Shown here in pieces: positions 27,736-37,702 of a DNA stretch of 64,000 nt. The stretch's first letter is position 1, and each line of letters opens with the position of its first letter. The DNA comes from Bacteroidia bacterium. Lineage in GTDB: Bacteria > Bacteroidota > Bacteroidia > B-17B0 > Aurantibacillaceae. Location: the NCBI GenBank assembly GCA_014378485.1, contig JACMNO010000012.1, forward strand, positions 1 to 64,000. Reading direction: 5' to 3'. The position numbers and the translations under genes were made by a program. The notes beneath the pieces are model-generated. The model was not told where the DNA came from. It saw only the letters and a program-made list of their open reading frames with translations, and searched no databases.

Positions 27736-28740
27736 ATGAAACAAATTCTTGTAAACCTGTTTTTTTTATTTCTTAAACTTACTAAAGGGTGGCCTATTAG
27801 TAACAAGTTTTCTGGCAAAGTACAAGTATTGATGTTTCATAGAGTATTGTCTGATATAGGCACCAACAGAATAAATAATGATGGAATGGAAGTGACGGAA
27901 GAGTATTTAGAATTTCTAATCAAATTCTATATAAACAATGGCTTCACCCCGATTGCAATGGCTGATCTTACAAAGGCCATCAACGAAAAAAACAAAAAAC
28001 GATATGTGGCCTTTACTTTTGATGATGGTTATCTCGACAACTACCAAAAGGCTCTACCTATATTTGAGAAATACAAAGTTCCATTTGCAGTTTATATTAC
28101 TTTAGATTTTATTACCAGAAAACAATTTGCCTGGTGGTATTTTATAGAAGACCTTATCAGAAACAACAATGAAATAATCTATTTAGCTAATGGATCAGAA
28201 AAAATCGCAAGCATTGAAAGTACACCCAAAAAAGATTCTTTTTTTATTCAGTTAAGGTCAATGATTCAAAAGGATACACAAATACTTGATGTGTTAATTA
28301 CACGATATAAACCTGATCTCAATTTATATTATGATCTGTTTTTAAATATGGAGCAATTATGTGCCTTTGCAAAACATCCACTGGTTACTATTGGCTCTCA
28401 CTCTATTACTCACCCAAGTTTAGCAAAAATAAGCGATCAGGATTCTTTAGAAGAAATAACAAAATCTAAACTTGAATTAGAGAAGATCCTTAATAAAACA
28501 GTTGAGCATTTTTCTTACCCTTTTGGAACACCGAATGATGTGAGTGAACGCGAAATAAAAAATGTAGAAAAAGAAGGATATTTAACAGCGTTAACAACAA
28601 CCTATGGAGATGTATACCAAAACGAAAGCAGCTTATTCGCATTACCAAGAATATGGACTGCCAATAACATGCGAGAGATAGAACGTTTAAAAATTGTATT
28701 TGGAATTAATGCGTACAACCTAAAAAAGAGTGCTAAGTAA
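27736..28740 (+). CDS. Polysaccharide deacetylase (NodB-homology)
   Basis: 334 aa. The NodB core starts at VAFTFDDGYLDN, giving the metal/catalytic Asp pair D96-D97, then GSHSITHPSLAKIS with the His-box near 218-224, and HFSYPFGTPND near 255. Such enzymes remove N- or O-acetyl groups from polysaccharides. No signal peptide is obvious beyond a hydrophobic start (ILVNLFFLFLKL), which may anchor it. Directly follows the GNAT-like gene, likely co-transcribed. Confidence 0.9.
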   Translation: MKQILVNLFFLFLKLTKGWPISNKFSGKVQVLMFHRVLSDIGTNRINNDGMEVTEEYLEFLIKFYINNGFTPIAMADLTKAINEKNKKRYVAFTFDDGYLDNYQKALPIFEKYKVPFAVYITLDFITRKQFAWWYFIEDLIRNNNEIIYLANGSEKIASIESTPKKDSFFIQLRSMIQKDTQILDVLITRYKPDLNLYYDLFLNMEQLCAFAKHPLVTIGSHSITHPSLAKISDQDSLEEITKSKLELEKILNKTVEHFSYPFGTPNDVSEREIKNVEKEGYLTALTTTYGDVYQNESSLFALPRIWTANNMREIERLKIVFGINAYNLKKSAK

Positions 28741-28753
28741 TAAGTTCACAAAC

Positions 28754-29872
28754 TTATTTGTTCTGTAACTCTTCATATTGCTTACCAACCAATTCAATAT
28801 CAAACTCAGCCAGAATAGAGTTCTTAAGTTTTGCACCAATACCTTTCAAAAGCTCTTTATTTGTATAAACGCTCTCTATTAATTTAATGAATTCAGATAG
28901 TGGATCTTCTTTTGAAAGTAAAAATCCATTTTGGCCATTTACAATATAATCACTAAAGTCTCCAACATTTTCGCAAACGATAACAGGCTTTTCAAAATAA
29001 CCTGCTTCCTTAACTATATTACTGCTGGCTTCAGATTCCGACAAGAGCACAACAATATCCGAGGCTTTTAAATAATCTGATATATTAGGAATATATCCTA
29101 ACAAATGAACCCACTCCTCAATACCTGTTTGTTTTATAAATGTTTCAATACTCTTATGCTCCGGCCCTTCTCCTAAAATCAATAATTGCGCATCATATCC
29201 TTTTAATTGCAATTCTTTAATACCCTTAATTGTAATTTCATGCCTTTTAGTTTTGATCAACCTTCCTGGCGATACAATTAAAAGTCTACAATGATACTTT
29301 GCTTTGATCTTCAAATATTCATTTTCATTAATGCTTAAATTTTCATAGTCAGAAAACCTATATCCATTATTAATGCGATATATTTTTTTAGAATTCACCC
29401 CTTCTTTATCAATTAGCTGTGTTTTCACCTTATCCGAAATAGCAATAATATGATCGCTTAATCTGTTGATCACCTTTTCAATAACTTTTTCTTTCGAGGA
29501 TCCACCTAATTCTATTACATCAGAATTATGTCTAACATTAAAAACTTTGGCTTTTATAAAAAATCTGGAGATACTTGATACTAAATTAGGGACCTGCAAA
29601 TGCGAATGAATAACTCCAATGTTATTTTTTTTAGAATACCTGATCAAAAAAAGGATCATCTTAATATAGTAAATCAAGCTAAATGATTTCGATATTTTAA
29701 TTTCATCCGCTCTAACTCCTTTTGCTTTTAGTTCCTCATGAATTGAACCCCATTGGCAAGTAGTAAGAAAGAAAACACGATAACCTCTATTCTTAAAATA
29801 CATGGCAGAGGATTCCATATGAATAGAACGTTCGTTAAAGCAGGTGAAAAATAAAATATTTTTTGGTTGCAT
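28754..29872 (-). CDS. Glycosyltransferase family 4
   Basis: 372-aa GT-B enzyme. N-terminal NILFFTCFNERSIHMESSAMYF, then HSHLQVPNLV near 95, and the donor-binding region LIVSPGRLIKTKRHE near 205. The C-terminal E-x7-E-type motif is ESEASSNIVKEAGYFEKPVIV near 293. Donor unknown. Last gene of the long minus-strand polysaccharide cluster, five bases after its neighbour. Confidence 0.9.
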   Translation of the reverse strand: MQPKNILFFTCFNERSIHMESSAMYFKNRGYRVFFLTTCQWGSIHEELKAKGVRADEIKISKSFSLIYYIKMILFLIRYSKKNNIGVIHSHLQVPNLVSSISRFFIKAKVFNVRHNSDVIELGGSSKEKVIEKVINRLSDHIIAISDKVKTQLIDKEGVNSKKIYRINNGYRFSDYENLSINENEYLKIKAKYHCRLLIVSPGRLIKTKRHEITIKGIKELQLKGYDAQLLILGEGPEHKSIETFIKQTGIEEWVHLLGYIPNISDYLKASDIVVLLSESEASSNIVKEAGYFEKPVIVCENVGDFSDYIVNGQNGFLLSKEDPLSEFIKLIESVYTNKELLKGIGAKLKNSILAEFDIELVGKQYEELQNK

Positions 29873-29877
29873 TTCTA

Positions 29878-30969
29878 TTACTTTGTTTCCTGAATGAATT
29901 TATCAAAGATGCTAATGTAATGTTGAACTGCTGTAGCTTCGCTGTAATTTTTCGCTATACTTCTGAACTTATCAGAATACTGACTTTTTTCAACTAATGG
30001 CAAATTAAAGTACCAGCTAATTTTATCTGCAATTTCATTCTCATCCAGTTTAGTAATAAATTGATCGGATATCTTTTCAATAATTTCTTTAGTACCAGTC
30101 CATTCAGAAACTATAGTTGGTAAGCCAGCTACCATAGCTTCTATGGTAGATGTAGGAAAGGCATCACCTCTTGAACAATGAAGATACAAAGAAGACTCTG
30201 CAAAATACTTTTCGATGTTATCTACATTACCAGTAAAAATTATAGCCTGCCCAACTTCTTTAGAATATTGAGACACCAATTTTTTTCTTTGTTCATCTTC
30301 CCAATGACCTAGAATATAAAAACACAAATCAGCATCTTTAGCAAAGGCCATTGAAAATGCTTTGATCATCAGATCCAGCCCCTTATAATATATCCTGAAA
30401 TCTGAACTGCCACCAGCAATTACAATAATGTTTTTAGTGTTGAGATCTGTTTTTAAACTCAATAAAACAGGAAAACGCTCGGTAGTAGGACCCAAAAATG
30501 TAGTGTATAATTTAGGATGCTTATCTGTCATTTTCATAACCAGATCAGCAGCCATTTGTCCTTCACAAAAAAATGCGTCATAGTTGCGAAACAACCATTT
30601 ATGCATGGCAATATTAAATGATGAATACTGGTTGGCATACATAAAATACAATGTGTGACTTCCCATGTGGGCTACAATTTTTCTGTTTCTTTTTATGATC
30701 CCAAGTTTGCGCATAAGTATGGGAGTAAAATGCAATCCATCAACCCAAACTATATCATAACTACGTACATTTTTGACCGAAAAAATATTGATAAACCAGG
30801 CAAATAATTTAACAAAGGCCCCATAGTTTTTATCCTGCCATCTAAATAGGCTGTCAATATAGTGAAAGCGAGCATTCAAGCTTCTTGCAAAACTTGCATG
30901 AAGTGGGTGAGCAGAAGGCCTCCCATGTAAATACAAAATTTTATACTTCTTAAATAAATCTAAACCCAT
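29878..30969 (-). CDS. Glycosyltransferase family 4
   Basis: 363 aa. YKILYLHGRPSAHPLHASFA at the N-terminus, GLDLMIKAFSMAFAKDADL near 212, FTGNVDNIEKYFAESSLYLH, and donor motif CSRGDAFPTSTIEAMVAGLPTIV near 278. Acts on nucleotide sugars in the cytoplasm. Operonic with flanking glycosyltransferases (gaps of 5 and 29 bases). Confidence 0.9.
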   Translation of the reverse strand: MGLDLFKKYKILYLHGRPSAHPLHASFARSLNARFHYIDSLFRWQDKNYGAFVKLFAWFINIFSVKNVRSYDIVWVDGLHFTPILMRKLGIIKRNRKIVAHMGSHTLYFMYANQYSSFNIAMHKWLFRNYDAFFCEGQMAADLVMKMTDKHPKLYTTFLGPTTERFPVLLSLKTDLNTKNIIVIAGGSSDFRIYYKGLDLMIKAFSMAFAKDADLCFYILGHWEDEQRKKLVSQYSKEVGQAIIFTGNVDNIEKYFAESSLYLHCSRGDAFPTSTIEAMVAGLPTIVSEWTGTKEIIEKISDQFITKLDENEIADKISWYFNLPLVEKSQYSDKFRSIAKNYSEATAVQHYISIFDKFIQETK

Positions 30970-30998
30970 ATGACCTTATGTTTTTTAATGTTTCGCTT

Positions 30999-31988
30999 TT
31001 ACTTTCCAGCCAATTTAAATTTCAAAAAATGTTTTACAATATTTATCCAATTCTTAAAATTACTTTTAAGATCTATCTTAAATATCAATGGATACTTTAA
31101 GATAACAAAAAAATTATTTTCAACCTCTTCCAAACTATCCAAATACCAAAGCTTCATCACAGTTTTCTTAAGTTTTAAAACATCAAAGTGCTTTTTTTCT
31201 TCATTAATCTTAAAAATAGTTTTAATGGCATTCACTCTGGCAGATGAAATTTTACCTGTAAAATCAACTGCCGTTTTTAAATCATTTTCGAGACTAAAAG
31301 TTGTTTTTACATACTCCAATCTGATCCTGTTTCTGGTTTCACGTTGAATCAATTTATGTTTAGAAGAAACAGAATTGGCATGAGATCGATATTTCACTAA
31401 ATACAGATTCAAATTAGCGGCCTTGGTAACCGACATCCAGTTCGTCCAACATTTAAAATCTTCGGCATGAAAATAACCTAAAGGAAAAAATAACTGATTC
31501 TTTTCAAAAATAACTCTCCTGAACATAACCACGTTATTTCCAAAGCAAGATGATATAAATAGTTTCAATCTAATATCATCATGAGTTAGTGGATAATTCA
31601 TAAAGCCGTCATGACTTCCAAAAACAATCAGTTGCGCTCCACTAATTCCAATTTCGGGATTAGCTTCCATAAATTCAATTTGCTTCTCTAGTCGCTCCGG
31701 CATGCATAAATCATCAGAGTCCATTCTGGCAATATATTTTCCTTTGGCAAGATTGAGACCTATATTTAAACTATCTATTAATTTAAGATTATGTTCATTC
31801 TTAACATACTTTATTCGATCATCAGAAAAGGATAAAATGATGCTTTCGGTTTGATCGATCGATCCATCGTTTACGATAATAAATTCAAAATCAGTATAGG
31901 TTTGAGCAAGCACACTCTCTATTGCTTCTTTTATGTATAACTCCTCGTTATAAGCAGTCATAATAATACTAACGAGTGGATTATTCAT
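30999..31988 (-). CDS. Glycosyltransferase family 2
   Basis: 329 aa. VSIIMTAYNEELYIKEAI, VNDGSIDQTESI near 39, ARMDSDDLCMPERLEKQ near 90, and HAEDFKCWTNWMS near 175. Canonical GT-A layout with DxD-type SDD. Overlaps the acyltransferase gene start-to-stop by eight bases, so the two are coupled and may build and acylate the same residue. Confidence 0.92.
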   Translation of the reverse strand: MNNPLVSIIMTAYNEELYIKEAIESVLAQTYTDFEFIIVNDGSIDQTESIILSFSDDRIKYVKNEHNLKLIDSLNIGLNLAKGKYIARMDSDDLCMPERLEKQIEFMEANPEIGISGAQLIVFGSHDGFMNYPLTHDDIRLKLFISSCFGNNVVMFRRVIFEKNQLFFPLGYFHAEDFKCWTNWMSVTKAANLNLYLVKYRSHANSVSSKHKLIQRETRNRIRLEYVKTTFSLENDLKTAVDFTGKISSARVNAIKTIFKINEEKKHFDVLKLKKTVMKLWYLDSLEEVENNFFVILKYPLIFKIDLKSNFKNWINIVKHFLKFKLAGK

Positions 31989-33072
31989 GTTTGTCCTTTT
32001 CTGTACTTGCAGTTTTTACTACACTAAAGCGTTCTTTAATTTTCAAAAACCATTTTTCGAAAAACTCATAAGACATATAAGCAAACAGTATTGTTAAACC
32101 AATGACACCAATAAAAATTACTGGATACTTAAATATTGTATCAATAGTTAGCTCATTTAATGCTCTTGCAAAATAAAATATCACAAGCTGGTGTATCACA
32201 TACATTCCGTATGAGATCTTCCCCAGGAAGTCAAAAATAGGGTAATCAAGACTGATGATTGTTTTATGATTAAAACTCAAATTGATTATTAAGAAGACAG
32301 TAATAATTGCCACAATTTCCTGATCAATAACCGAAGCAATTCCATACTGATTAAACATCAAAAGAAAAATAACGGTCCATGAAATAAGTTGGGTTATGAT
32401 ATGCTTGGAGATCTTTCTAAATACAAAATTCTTTTCATGCCACAATATGCCCCCTATACCGCCAATAGCCATACAATCGAATCTAGTGACATGAATAATG
32501 GTATATGGCAGGGAATACCCAAATTTATATTCAATTAATCTAAATAATAAACGAAGAAAGAAAAAAGTAATTGTGAATATAACAACAAATTTTAATGGAT
32601 TTTTTCTGTTTCTAAATATCCAAGGCCAAAATAAATAAAATTGCTCCTCAACCCCTAGAGACCAATAATGGCCTAAAAATGGCAATGCGTTTTCAAATAT
32701 AAAAGGAATATTTGCTGCGAGCAATATATAAAACGGTAATGAGCCTGGAAGATTTCCAAGATGATAAATATGTGCAGTTACAATACTTAAGATTAAAACT
32801 AGAAAATAAAGGGGCCATATTCTCAATACTCTTCTAATGTAGAATTTTGTAATACTTATATTGGCTTTCTCTTTTTCTTTTAACATTAAAAAAGTAATTA
32901 AAAAACCACTAATAGCAAAAAAAATAGTTACTCCATATCCAGCAAGATCAATGGAGCCTAAATTATTCAAATTAAATTGAACAAGTGAAAGGTTAATATG
33001 GGATACAACAACACTTATAGCTGAAATTGCTCTTAGCCCATTAATTCCTTTTAAATAAATTCTTCCTCTCAT
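31981..33072 (-). CDS. OafA/YrhL-type integral membrane acyltransferase (acyltransferase family 3)
   Basis: 363 aa with about ten membrane segments. The family start KGINGLRAISAISVVVSHI, FAISGFLITFLMLKE near 53, the arginine-rich FYIRRVLRIWPLY near 82 and HYWSLGVEEQFYLFWPW near 137 are all diagnostic. These enzymes O-acylate surface sugars such as O-antigen. Start ATG at 33072. Confidence 0.93.
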   Translation of the reverse strand: MRGRIYLKGINGLRAISAISVVVSHINLSLVQFNLNNLGSIDLAGYGVTIFFAISGFLITFLMLKEKEKANISITKFYIRRVLRIWPLYFLVLILSIVTAHIYHLGNLPGSLPFYILLAANIPFIFENALPFLGHYWSLGVEEQFYLFWPWIFRNRKNPLKFVVIFTITFFFLRLLFRLIEYKFGYSLPYTIIHVTRFDCMAIGGIGGILWHEKNFVFRKISKHIITQLISWTVIFLLMFNQYGIASVIDQEIVAIITVFLIINLSFNHKTIISLDYPIFDFLGKISYGMYVIHQLVIFYFARALNELTIDTIFKYPVIFIGVIGLTILFAYMSYEFFEKWFLKIKERFSVVKTASTEKDKHE

Positions 33073-33112
33073 ACTGCCTTAACCTCTCGCCATACATATA
33101 ATCTTAATCAAA

Positions 33113-33994
33113 TTAACTGCGATTAAATAATCGATTATAAATAAAGCTCAATCTTGTTCTTAAACGCATTTTACTTTTTATCTTTCCCAACTTGGTATAA
33201 TAAAACAATTCCTTTTTATATTTTTTGACTGTTTGTTTTATAACCTTAGAATACTTATGATCAAGGAATTCATTTGTGTATGTTAAGCGTAGAATATGAT
33301 TTTCATTCATTGAAATGCCCTCATCAACTCTTACGCTTGAAATACCAGATCCATGTTTCCGATACACACTCATTGTTTCGGGCAAATATTTTATATCACC
33401 TAGTCTTGCTATAATGGTAAATAATAGCATGTCGCCGCTCCTAACTTCCCCTATCCACGAAGGAAATGCTAAAGCTTCTCTTCTGAACACAAATGATGAA
33501 GTATGAAAAAGAGAAATATTACCAAGGGTATCCTCGATAGTATATCGATCACGATCATAATCTCTATAAATTATAGTCTCATTATTTTCTTTAAGTACCA
33601 TAGTGTTATGAAAACAAGAACTAAAAGAATTATTAGCTTCTAAAAAATTAAACTGTTTCTGTAGTTTTAAGGGATCGGTCCAATAATCATCCCCTTCAAA
33701 GTAGGCAATATACTTTGAAATTGGTTCTGATAACAGTGTAATCCAGTTTCTTGCAGCACCAATATTATTTTCCTGAAGAATCAATGTAATAAGTTCGGGA
33801 TATTTTTGTTTGTATTCCAATAAAATATCACGAGTTCCATCTTTTGAGCAATCATCTGCAATGATCAAATTCCAGGAGAAATCCACCTTTTGCATTAATA
33901 CACTATCAATAGCCTGTCGTATATAATTGATGTGATTATATGTTATAATACAAACAGAAAGTAAAGGTGTATCGATTTGTTTTTGATCTTTCAT
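33113..33994 (-). CDS. Glycosyltransferase family 2
   Basis: 293 aa. LSVCIITYNHINYIRQAIDS, IADDCSKDGTRDILLEY near 45, and YFEGDDYWTDPLKLQ near 97 (GDDYW variant of the DxD motif, common in Bacteroidota GT2). SFVFRREALAFPSW then RSGDMLLFTIIARLG near 190. Donor unknown. Separated by 64 bases from the methyltransferase gene upstream. Confidence 0.92.
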   Translation of the reverse strand: MKDQKQIDTPLLSVCIITYNHINYIRQAIDSVLMQKVDFSWNLIIADDCSKDGTRDILLEYKQKYPELITLILQENNIGAARNWITLLSEPISKYIAYFEGDDYWTDPLKLQKQFNFLEANNSFSSCFHNTMVLKENNETIIYRDYDRDRYTIEDTLGNISLFHTSSFVFRREALAFPSWIGEVRSGDMLLFTIIARLGDIKYLPETMSVYRKHGSGISSVRVDEGISMNENHILRLTYTNEFLDHKYSKVIKQTVKKYKKELFYYTKLGKIKSKMRLRTRLSFIYNRLFNRS

Positions 33995-34058
33995 ACAAAA
34001 CTATAATTGGAAATAAAACGTTATCAATACTATTGTTATTTGTAGCACAATGAGTAAA

Positions 34059-34853
34059 CTATTTTCTAACAACATACAATACTGATCGTTTATGAAGGCC
34101 TAGTTTTTCAAAAACATTTTCACCAAAAAAGTTTATATCTAATTGTTCTACTTTAAAGCCAACACTTTGTAGTCTCTTAACAAAACCTTGTTTTGAATAC
34201 ATTCTCACATGATCTCCTTGCCCGAAGTGATGCCAGCGCTGAGCCTCGTCCTTAATACTTGGATTTTCATCGACTTCAGTAATACCAAGATTAATAGGAA
34301 CCATTGCTATACCCCAGCCACTATTACTTAAAACGCGGTACAACTCTTTCATTGCAGCTATATCATTATCAACATGCTCTAATATGTGCGAACAAACAAA
34401 TATATCAAATGATTGGTCCGAATAGGCGTTCATATTTTGAATATCTACCTTATCGTCAACATCAACACCATCAACAAACAGATCGGCTGTACGAAATGTT
34501 GCTCCATAGCTCGTCACATTTTTTTTCAACGATCTTGCAGGAGCAAAATTCAGTACTTTTTTTCCTTTTAATTGATCCTTATTTAATTCAAAATATAAAG
34601 CGTATAAGCGGTCTCTATCTGTAGCGCCACATTTAGGACAATTGTAATTAAATAGGTTTAATGTTTCTCCCTGAAAGATAGAATACTTAAATGTATTGGT
34701 GTCGAGATCATTTAAAAACTCCAAAGGCAAAGGATTAAAATCTTTAAATGTTGAAAAACAAACTGAGCAATATCTATCTGGCTTACTACTAATATTTCTA
34801 TCTAAACTTCCAAACACAAGGTATTTAAGGGAGTTTTTAATTCTTTGCAACAT
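34059..34853 (-). CDS. Class I SAM methyltransferase with N-terminal Cys cluster
   Basis: 264 aa. The N-terminus carries CSVC near 28 and CPKCGATDRDR near 73, a possible zinc ribbon. The methyltransferase core follows: VLNFAPARSL (motif I variant), DIFVCSHILEHVDNDIAAMKELYRVL (motif post-I/VI), and GWGIAMVPI. In polysaccharide clusters such enzymes cap or decorate chains. Cap function is attractive because the Wzt-type ATPase with a cargo-binding domain is 21 bases away, but unproven. Confidence 0.82.
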   Translation of the reverse strand: MLQRIKNSLKYLVFGSLDRNISSKPDRYCSVCFSTFKDFNPLPLEFLNDLDTNTFKYSIFQGETLNLFNYNCPKCGATDRDRLYALYFELNKDQLKGKKVLNFAPARSLKKNVTSYGATFRTADLFVDGVDVDDKVDIQNMNAYSDQSFDIFVCSHILEHVDNDIAAMKELYRVLSNSGWGIAMVPINLGITEVDENPSIKDEAQRWHHFGQGDHVRMYSKQGFVKRLQSVGFKVEQLDINFFGENVFEKLGLHKRSVLYVVRK

Positions 34854-34874
34854 ATGATATAATTTTTAATCAAA

Positions 34875-36077
34875 TTAATTTTTTAAACTAAAATTAAGCT
34901 GAGGCCGAACAACGCCTAGCCATTTACCGTACCAATTTCCATCTCTTGGAAGATCTTTAACTTCAATCTGTATGGTACTCTCATTTTTAACAAGCACAAC
35001 AGATGAATCCTTCACCAAATACACATCCATAATATAGATCTCGTCATTTAATAAATTAGCAGGAATTTCCAGACAACAGGTTATCTTTCCTTTATTTACA
35101 GTTTTAGCCTCTGTTGAAACATTAAATACCAATATCTGATTTATAGTGTTTAAAACAATACTCAAATTAAAAACTAAAGGTTTTTCCAGTAGGTACTCAA
35201 GTTCAAACTCAATTTTAATTGGAGTATTTATGTATATGTGGCCATCGTGACTATCGTAAATCGTCGTTATACGAGTTAGTTTTAAGAAGTCGTTACCAAT
35301 AGCTAAGTTAAGATCTGTTGCGAAATAATTTTCGCTACCACTAACTTTTGAAAGATATAAGTTAATTATCTCATCAATTTTACCGGTTTGCTTCACTACT
35401 CCTTTTTCAATTAAAACTCCCTTAGAACAAAGTGATTTTACACCAACCATGTTATGACTAACAAATAAAATAGTTCTACCACTATTAGAAATGTCGCCCA
35501 TTTTACCCATACATTTTTTTTGAAACTCTGCATCACCAACTGCTAATACTTCGTCGATAATTAATATCTCGTTTTCTAAGAACGCTGCAACGGCAAATGC
35601 AAGGCGAAGCTGCATTCCACTGCTATAATGTTTTAAAGGCGTATCAATAAACTTCTCTACATCCGCAAAATCTACGATAGCATCAAAATTTCGTAGGATC
35701 TCCGTTCGGCGCATTCCAAGTATTGAACCATTCATGAAGATATTTTCTCTACCACTTAACTCAGGATGAAACCCTGTCCCAACTTCCAACAAGCTTGCAA
35801 CACGACCACGACCAATAATTCTTCCGGTACTTGGAGGAGTTATTTTAGATAAAATTTTCAATAAGGTGGACTTACCTGCTCCATTTTTACCAATAATACC
35901 AACTGTATCGCCAGGCATAACCTCAAAACTAACATCTTTTAAGGCAAAAAATTCTTCGGTAGAGTTCCTGCTTTTAAAAATGTTAGAAATAGAATCCCTT
36001 AAACTCAAATAAGCCTGTTGTTCATGATTGATCATGAACTTTTTACTTATATTTTGTACTTCTAAAATAGGTTTCAT
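34875..36077 (-). CDS. wzt: Wzt-type ABC transporter ATPase with C-terminal cargo-binding domain
   Basis: 400 aa, ATPase of an ABC exporter for O-antigen-like polysaccharide. Walker A GKNGAGKST at 63-71, signature HYSSGMQLRLAF near 167, Walker B LIIDEVLAVGD near 190, H-loop FVSHN. The C-terminal ~150 residues form the immunoglobulin-like domain that in Wzt homologues recognises the chain's terminal modification. One base overlaps the permease stop/start. Nearby methyltransferases could provide the recognised cap. Confidence 0.93.
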   Translation of the reverse strand: MKPILEVQNISKKFMINHEQQAYLSLRDSISNIFKSRNSTEEFFALKDVSFEVMPGDTVGIIGKNGAGKSTLLKILSKITPPSTGRIIGRGRVASLLEVGTGFHPELSGRENIFMNGSILGMRRTEILRNFDAIVDFADVEKFIDTPLKHYSSGMQLRLAFAVAAFLENEILIIDEVLAVGDAEFQKKCMGKMGDISNSGRTILFVSHNMVGVKSLCSKGVLIEKGVVKQTGKIDEIINLYLSKVSGSENYFATDLNLAIGNDFLKLTRITTIYDSHDGHIYINTPIKIEFELEYLLEKPLVFNLSIVLNTINQILVFNVSTEAKTVNKGKITCCLEIPANLLNDEIYIMDVYLVKDSSVVLVKNESTIQIEVKDLPRDGNWYGKWLGVVRPQLNFSLKN

Positions 36078-36907
36078 CAGGCTAAATCAGCAAAATAACT
36101 TTCTGTTTTTCTAAAATAAATAACTCCAACAACAAATAGAAAAATTGATGAAGCCAAACTCATCAAAACTGTTTCCATGTTGATGGAATAACCTGAAAAC
36201 AATCCCCTCATCAATTCTAAGGCTCCCGATAAAGGATTTAACTTTAAAATCAATTGAACAGTTTTACTATCAGAAATTCCTACAGGATACATTACCGGTG
36301 TTAAAAATAATAAACCCTGAACTAAAAAAGGAATTATATACCGCACATCCCTATATTTAACGTTTAATGCAGCAAGTAACACACCACAGCCCATTGATGC
36401 TAAACATGTAATTAGTATACTAACGGGCAAAAGAAACAGAACTGAAAGCTCAATTTCAACTTTATAAATAAAAAGTACAACGATAAAAACAACAAAGGCA
36501 ACAAAAAAATCGATCAGCGCAACCAATATCGCAGAAATTGGTATTATTAAACGAGGGAAATATATTTTTTTGATAATATTAGCATTATTAACCATGCTAT
36601 TAGCTGCATTACTCATTCCTCCGCTAAAGATGCCCCATAATAACATACCACTCAGGGCAAAAACAGGGTAAGGAATTAGCAGGTTTGTTTTTTGCGAAAT
36701 AGAATCTCCAAAAAAAACAGTAAATACTACCGTCATAAATAAGGGTTGGATAATTGCCCACAAAAAACCCAAAACCGTTTGCTTATATTTTACTTTCACA
36801 TCACGCCAAGTAAAGAAATAAAACAACTCCCGATAGTCCCATAATTCTTTAATCCCTAAACTAAACTTTCGCTGAGGCTTTATTTCAAATTCCATATCGT
36901 GAAACAC
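36077..36907 (-). CDS. wzm: Wzm-type ABC transporter permease
   Basis: 276 aa with six hydrophobic segments and the ABC-2 family start FFTWRDVKVKYKQTVLGFLWAIIQPL near 37. Partner of the adjacent Wzt ATPase for exporting undecaprenyl-linked polysaccharide. Two in-frame ATG codons (36907 and 36895) are possible starts. This pair implies that chains here are completed in the cytoplasm and exported by ABC transport rather than by Wzx/Wzy. Confidence 0.93.
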   Translation of the reverse strand: MFHDMEFEIKPQRKFSLGIKELWDYRELFYFFTWRDVKVKYKQTVLGFLWAIIQPLFMTVVFTVFFGDSISQKTNLLIPYPVFALSGMLLWGIFSGGMSNAANSMVNNANIIKKIYFPRLIIPISAILVALIDFFVAFVVFIVVLFIYKVEIELSVLFLLPVSILITCLASMGCGVLLAALNVKYRDVRYIIPFLVQGLLFLTPVMYPVGISDSKTVQLILKLNPLSGALELMRGLFSGYSINMETVLMSLASSIFLFVVGVIYFRKTESYFADLA

Positions 36908-36927
36908 ATAAAGTTAATGATTAATAA

Positions 36928-37692
36928 TTAAACGTTTTGAAAAGCATTCTTTTCATTTTTTTCACACATTAAAAAAATGCTGCTGCATAAATCAGGGTAT
37001 TGTTGTCCTAACTGGTAACAACCTTCTAAATATTCAGGCGAAATAATATCTGTTGCTAACAATTTATCCCATTGAAAATTTGCGAGCGCTTTGAAAAAAA
37101 TACCAGAGCGATAAACAACATTTAAACCAGCTGCCTTAGCATCTCTTTCCAGTGTATCTAATGTATAAGTAATATTATGGCCATGTTCTTTTTCTGCAGG
37201 GGTTATGGCCGAGTTATGGCTAATTAAGCCCATTTTAACAGCAATTTGCCTAGATGGGGCATTAGCATTTGGGCACACCAAAAAGAATCTACCATTATCA
37301 CTCAACCATTCATCATTAATTCTTCTTAAAACAGCAACCGGATTATCAATATGTTCTAAAACGTGTGTTAGGACTATATTATCATATTTTGTTGGCAATA
37401 CTGCTGTTTCAAACATAGAGTTTATGAATTTAACTTTTGTTCCAAACTCCTTTTTTGCAATTTCAACAGCTTCATCAGATGCTTCAACACATGTTATATC
37501 GTCGAAATGAGGGAAAAAGCGACGAGTAAAATCTCCTTTAAAGCTCCCCAATTCCAAAAAATTACCATTTCTAAAAAATGGAAGGAATGATCTTAACATA
37601 AAAGGGTGCATGACATCAAAATCAAAACCATAAGCGTATTTGTGGCCTTTTGCATCTTTTAATTCTTCGTTGTAATCTCTTTTTGTACTCAT
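36928..37692 (-). CDS. Class I SAM methyltransferase
   Basis: 254 aa. FLELGSFKGDFTRRF near 45 is motif I, ITCVEASDEAVEIA motif II, and DNIVLTHVLEHIDNPVAVLRRI near 106 the usual UbiE-like acidic motif. FFLVCPNANAPSRQIA follows. It lies 20 bases from the Wzm gene and probably methylates a sugar or chain end before export. Target inferred from context. Confidence 0.88.
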   Translation of the reverse strand: MSTKRDYNEELKDAKGHKYAYGFDFDVMHPFMLRSFLPFFRNGNFLELGSFKGDFTRRFFPHFDDITCVEASDEAVEIAKKEFGTKVKFINSMFETAVLPTKYDNIVLTHVLEHIDNPVAVLRRINDEWLSDNGRFFLVCPNANAPSRQIAVKMGLISHNSAITPAEKEHGHNITYTLDTLERDAKAAGLNVVYRSGIFFKALANFQWDKLLATDIISPEYLEGCYQLGQQYPDLCSSIFLMCEKNEKNAFQNV

Positions 37693-37702
37693 GTATAATG
37701 AT

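Noticed and set aside
30970..31347. Plus-strand 125-codon frame starting beside the GT4 gene
   Set aside because: Runs antisense to a clear GT2 gene (30999-31988) and has no recognisable protein features.
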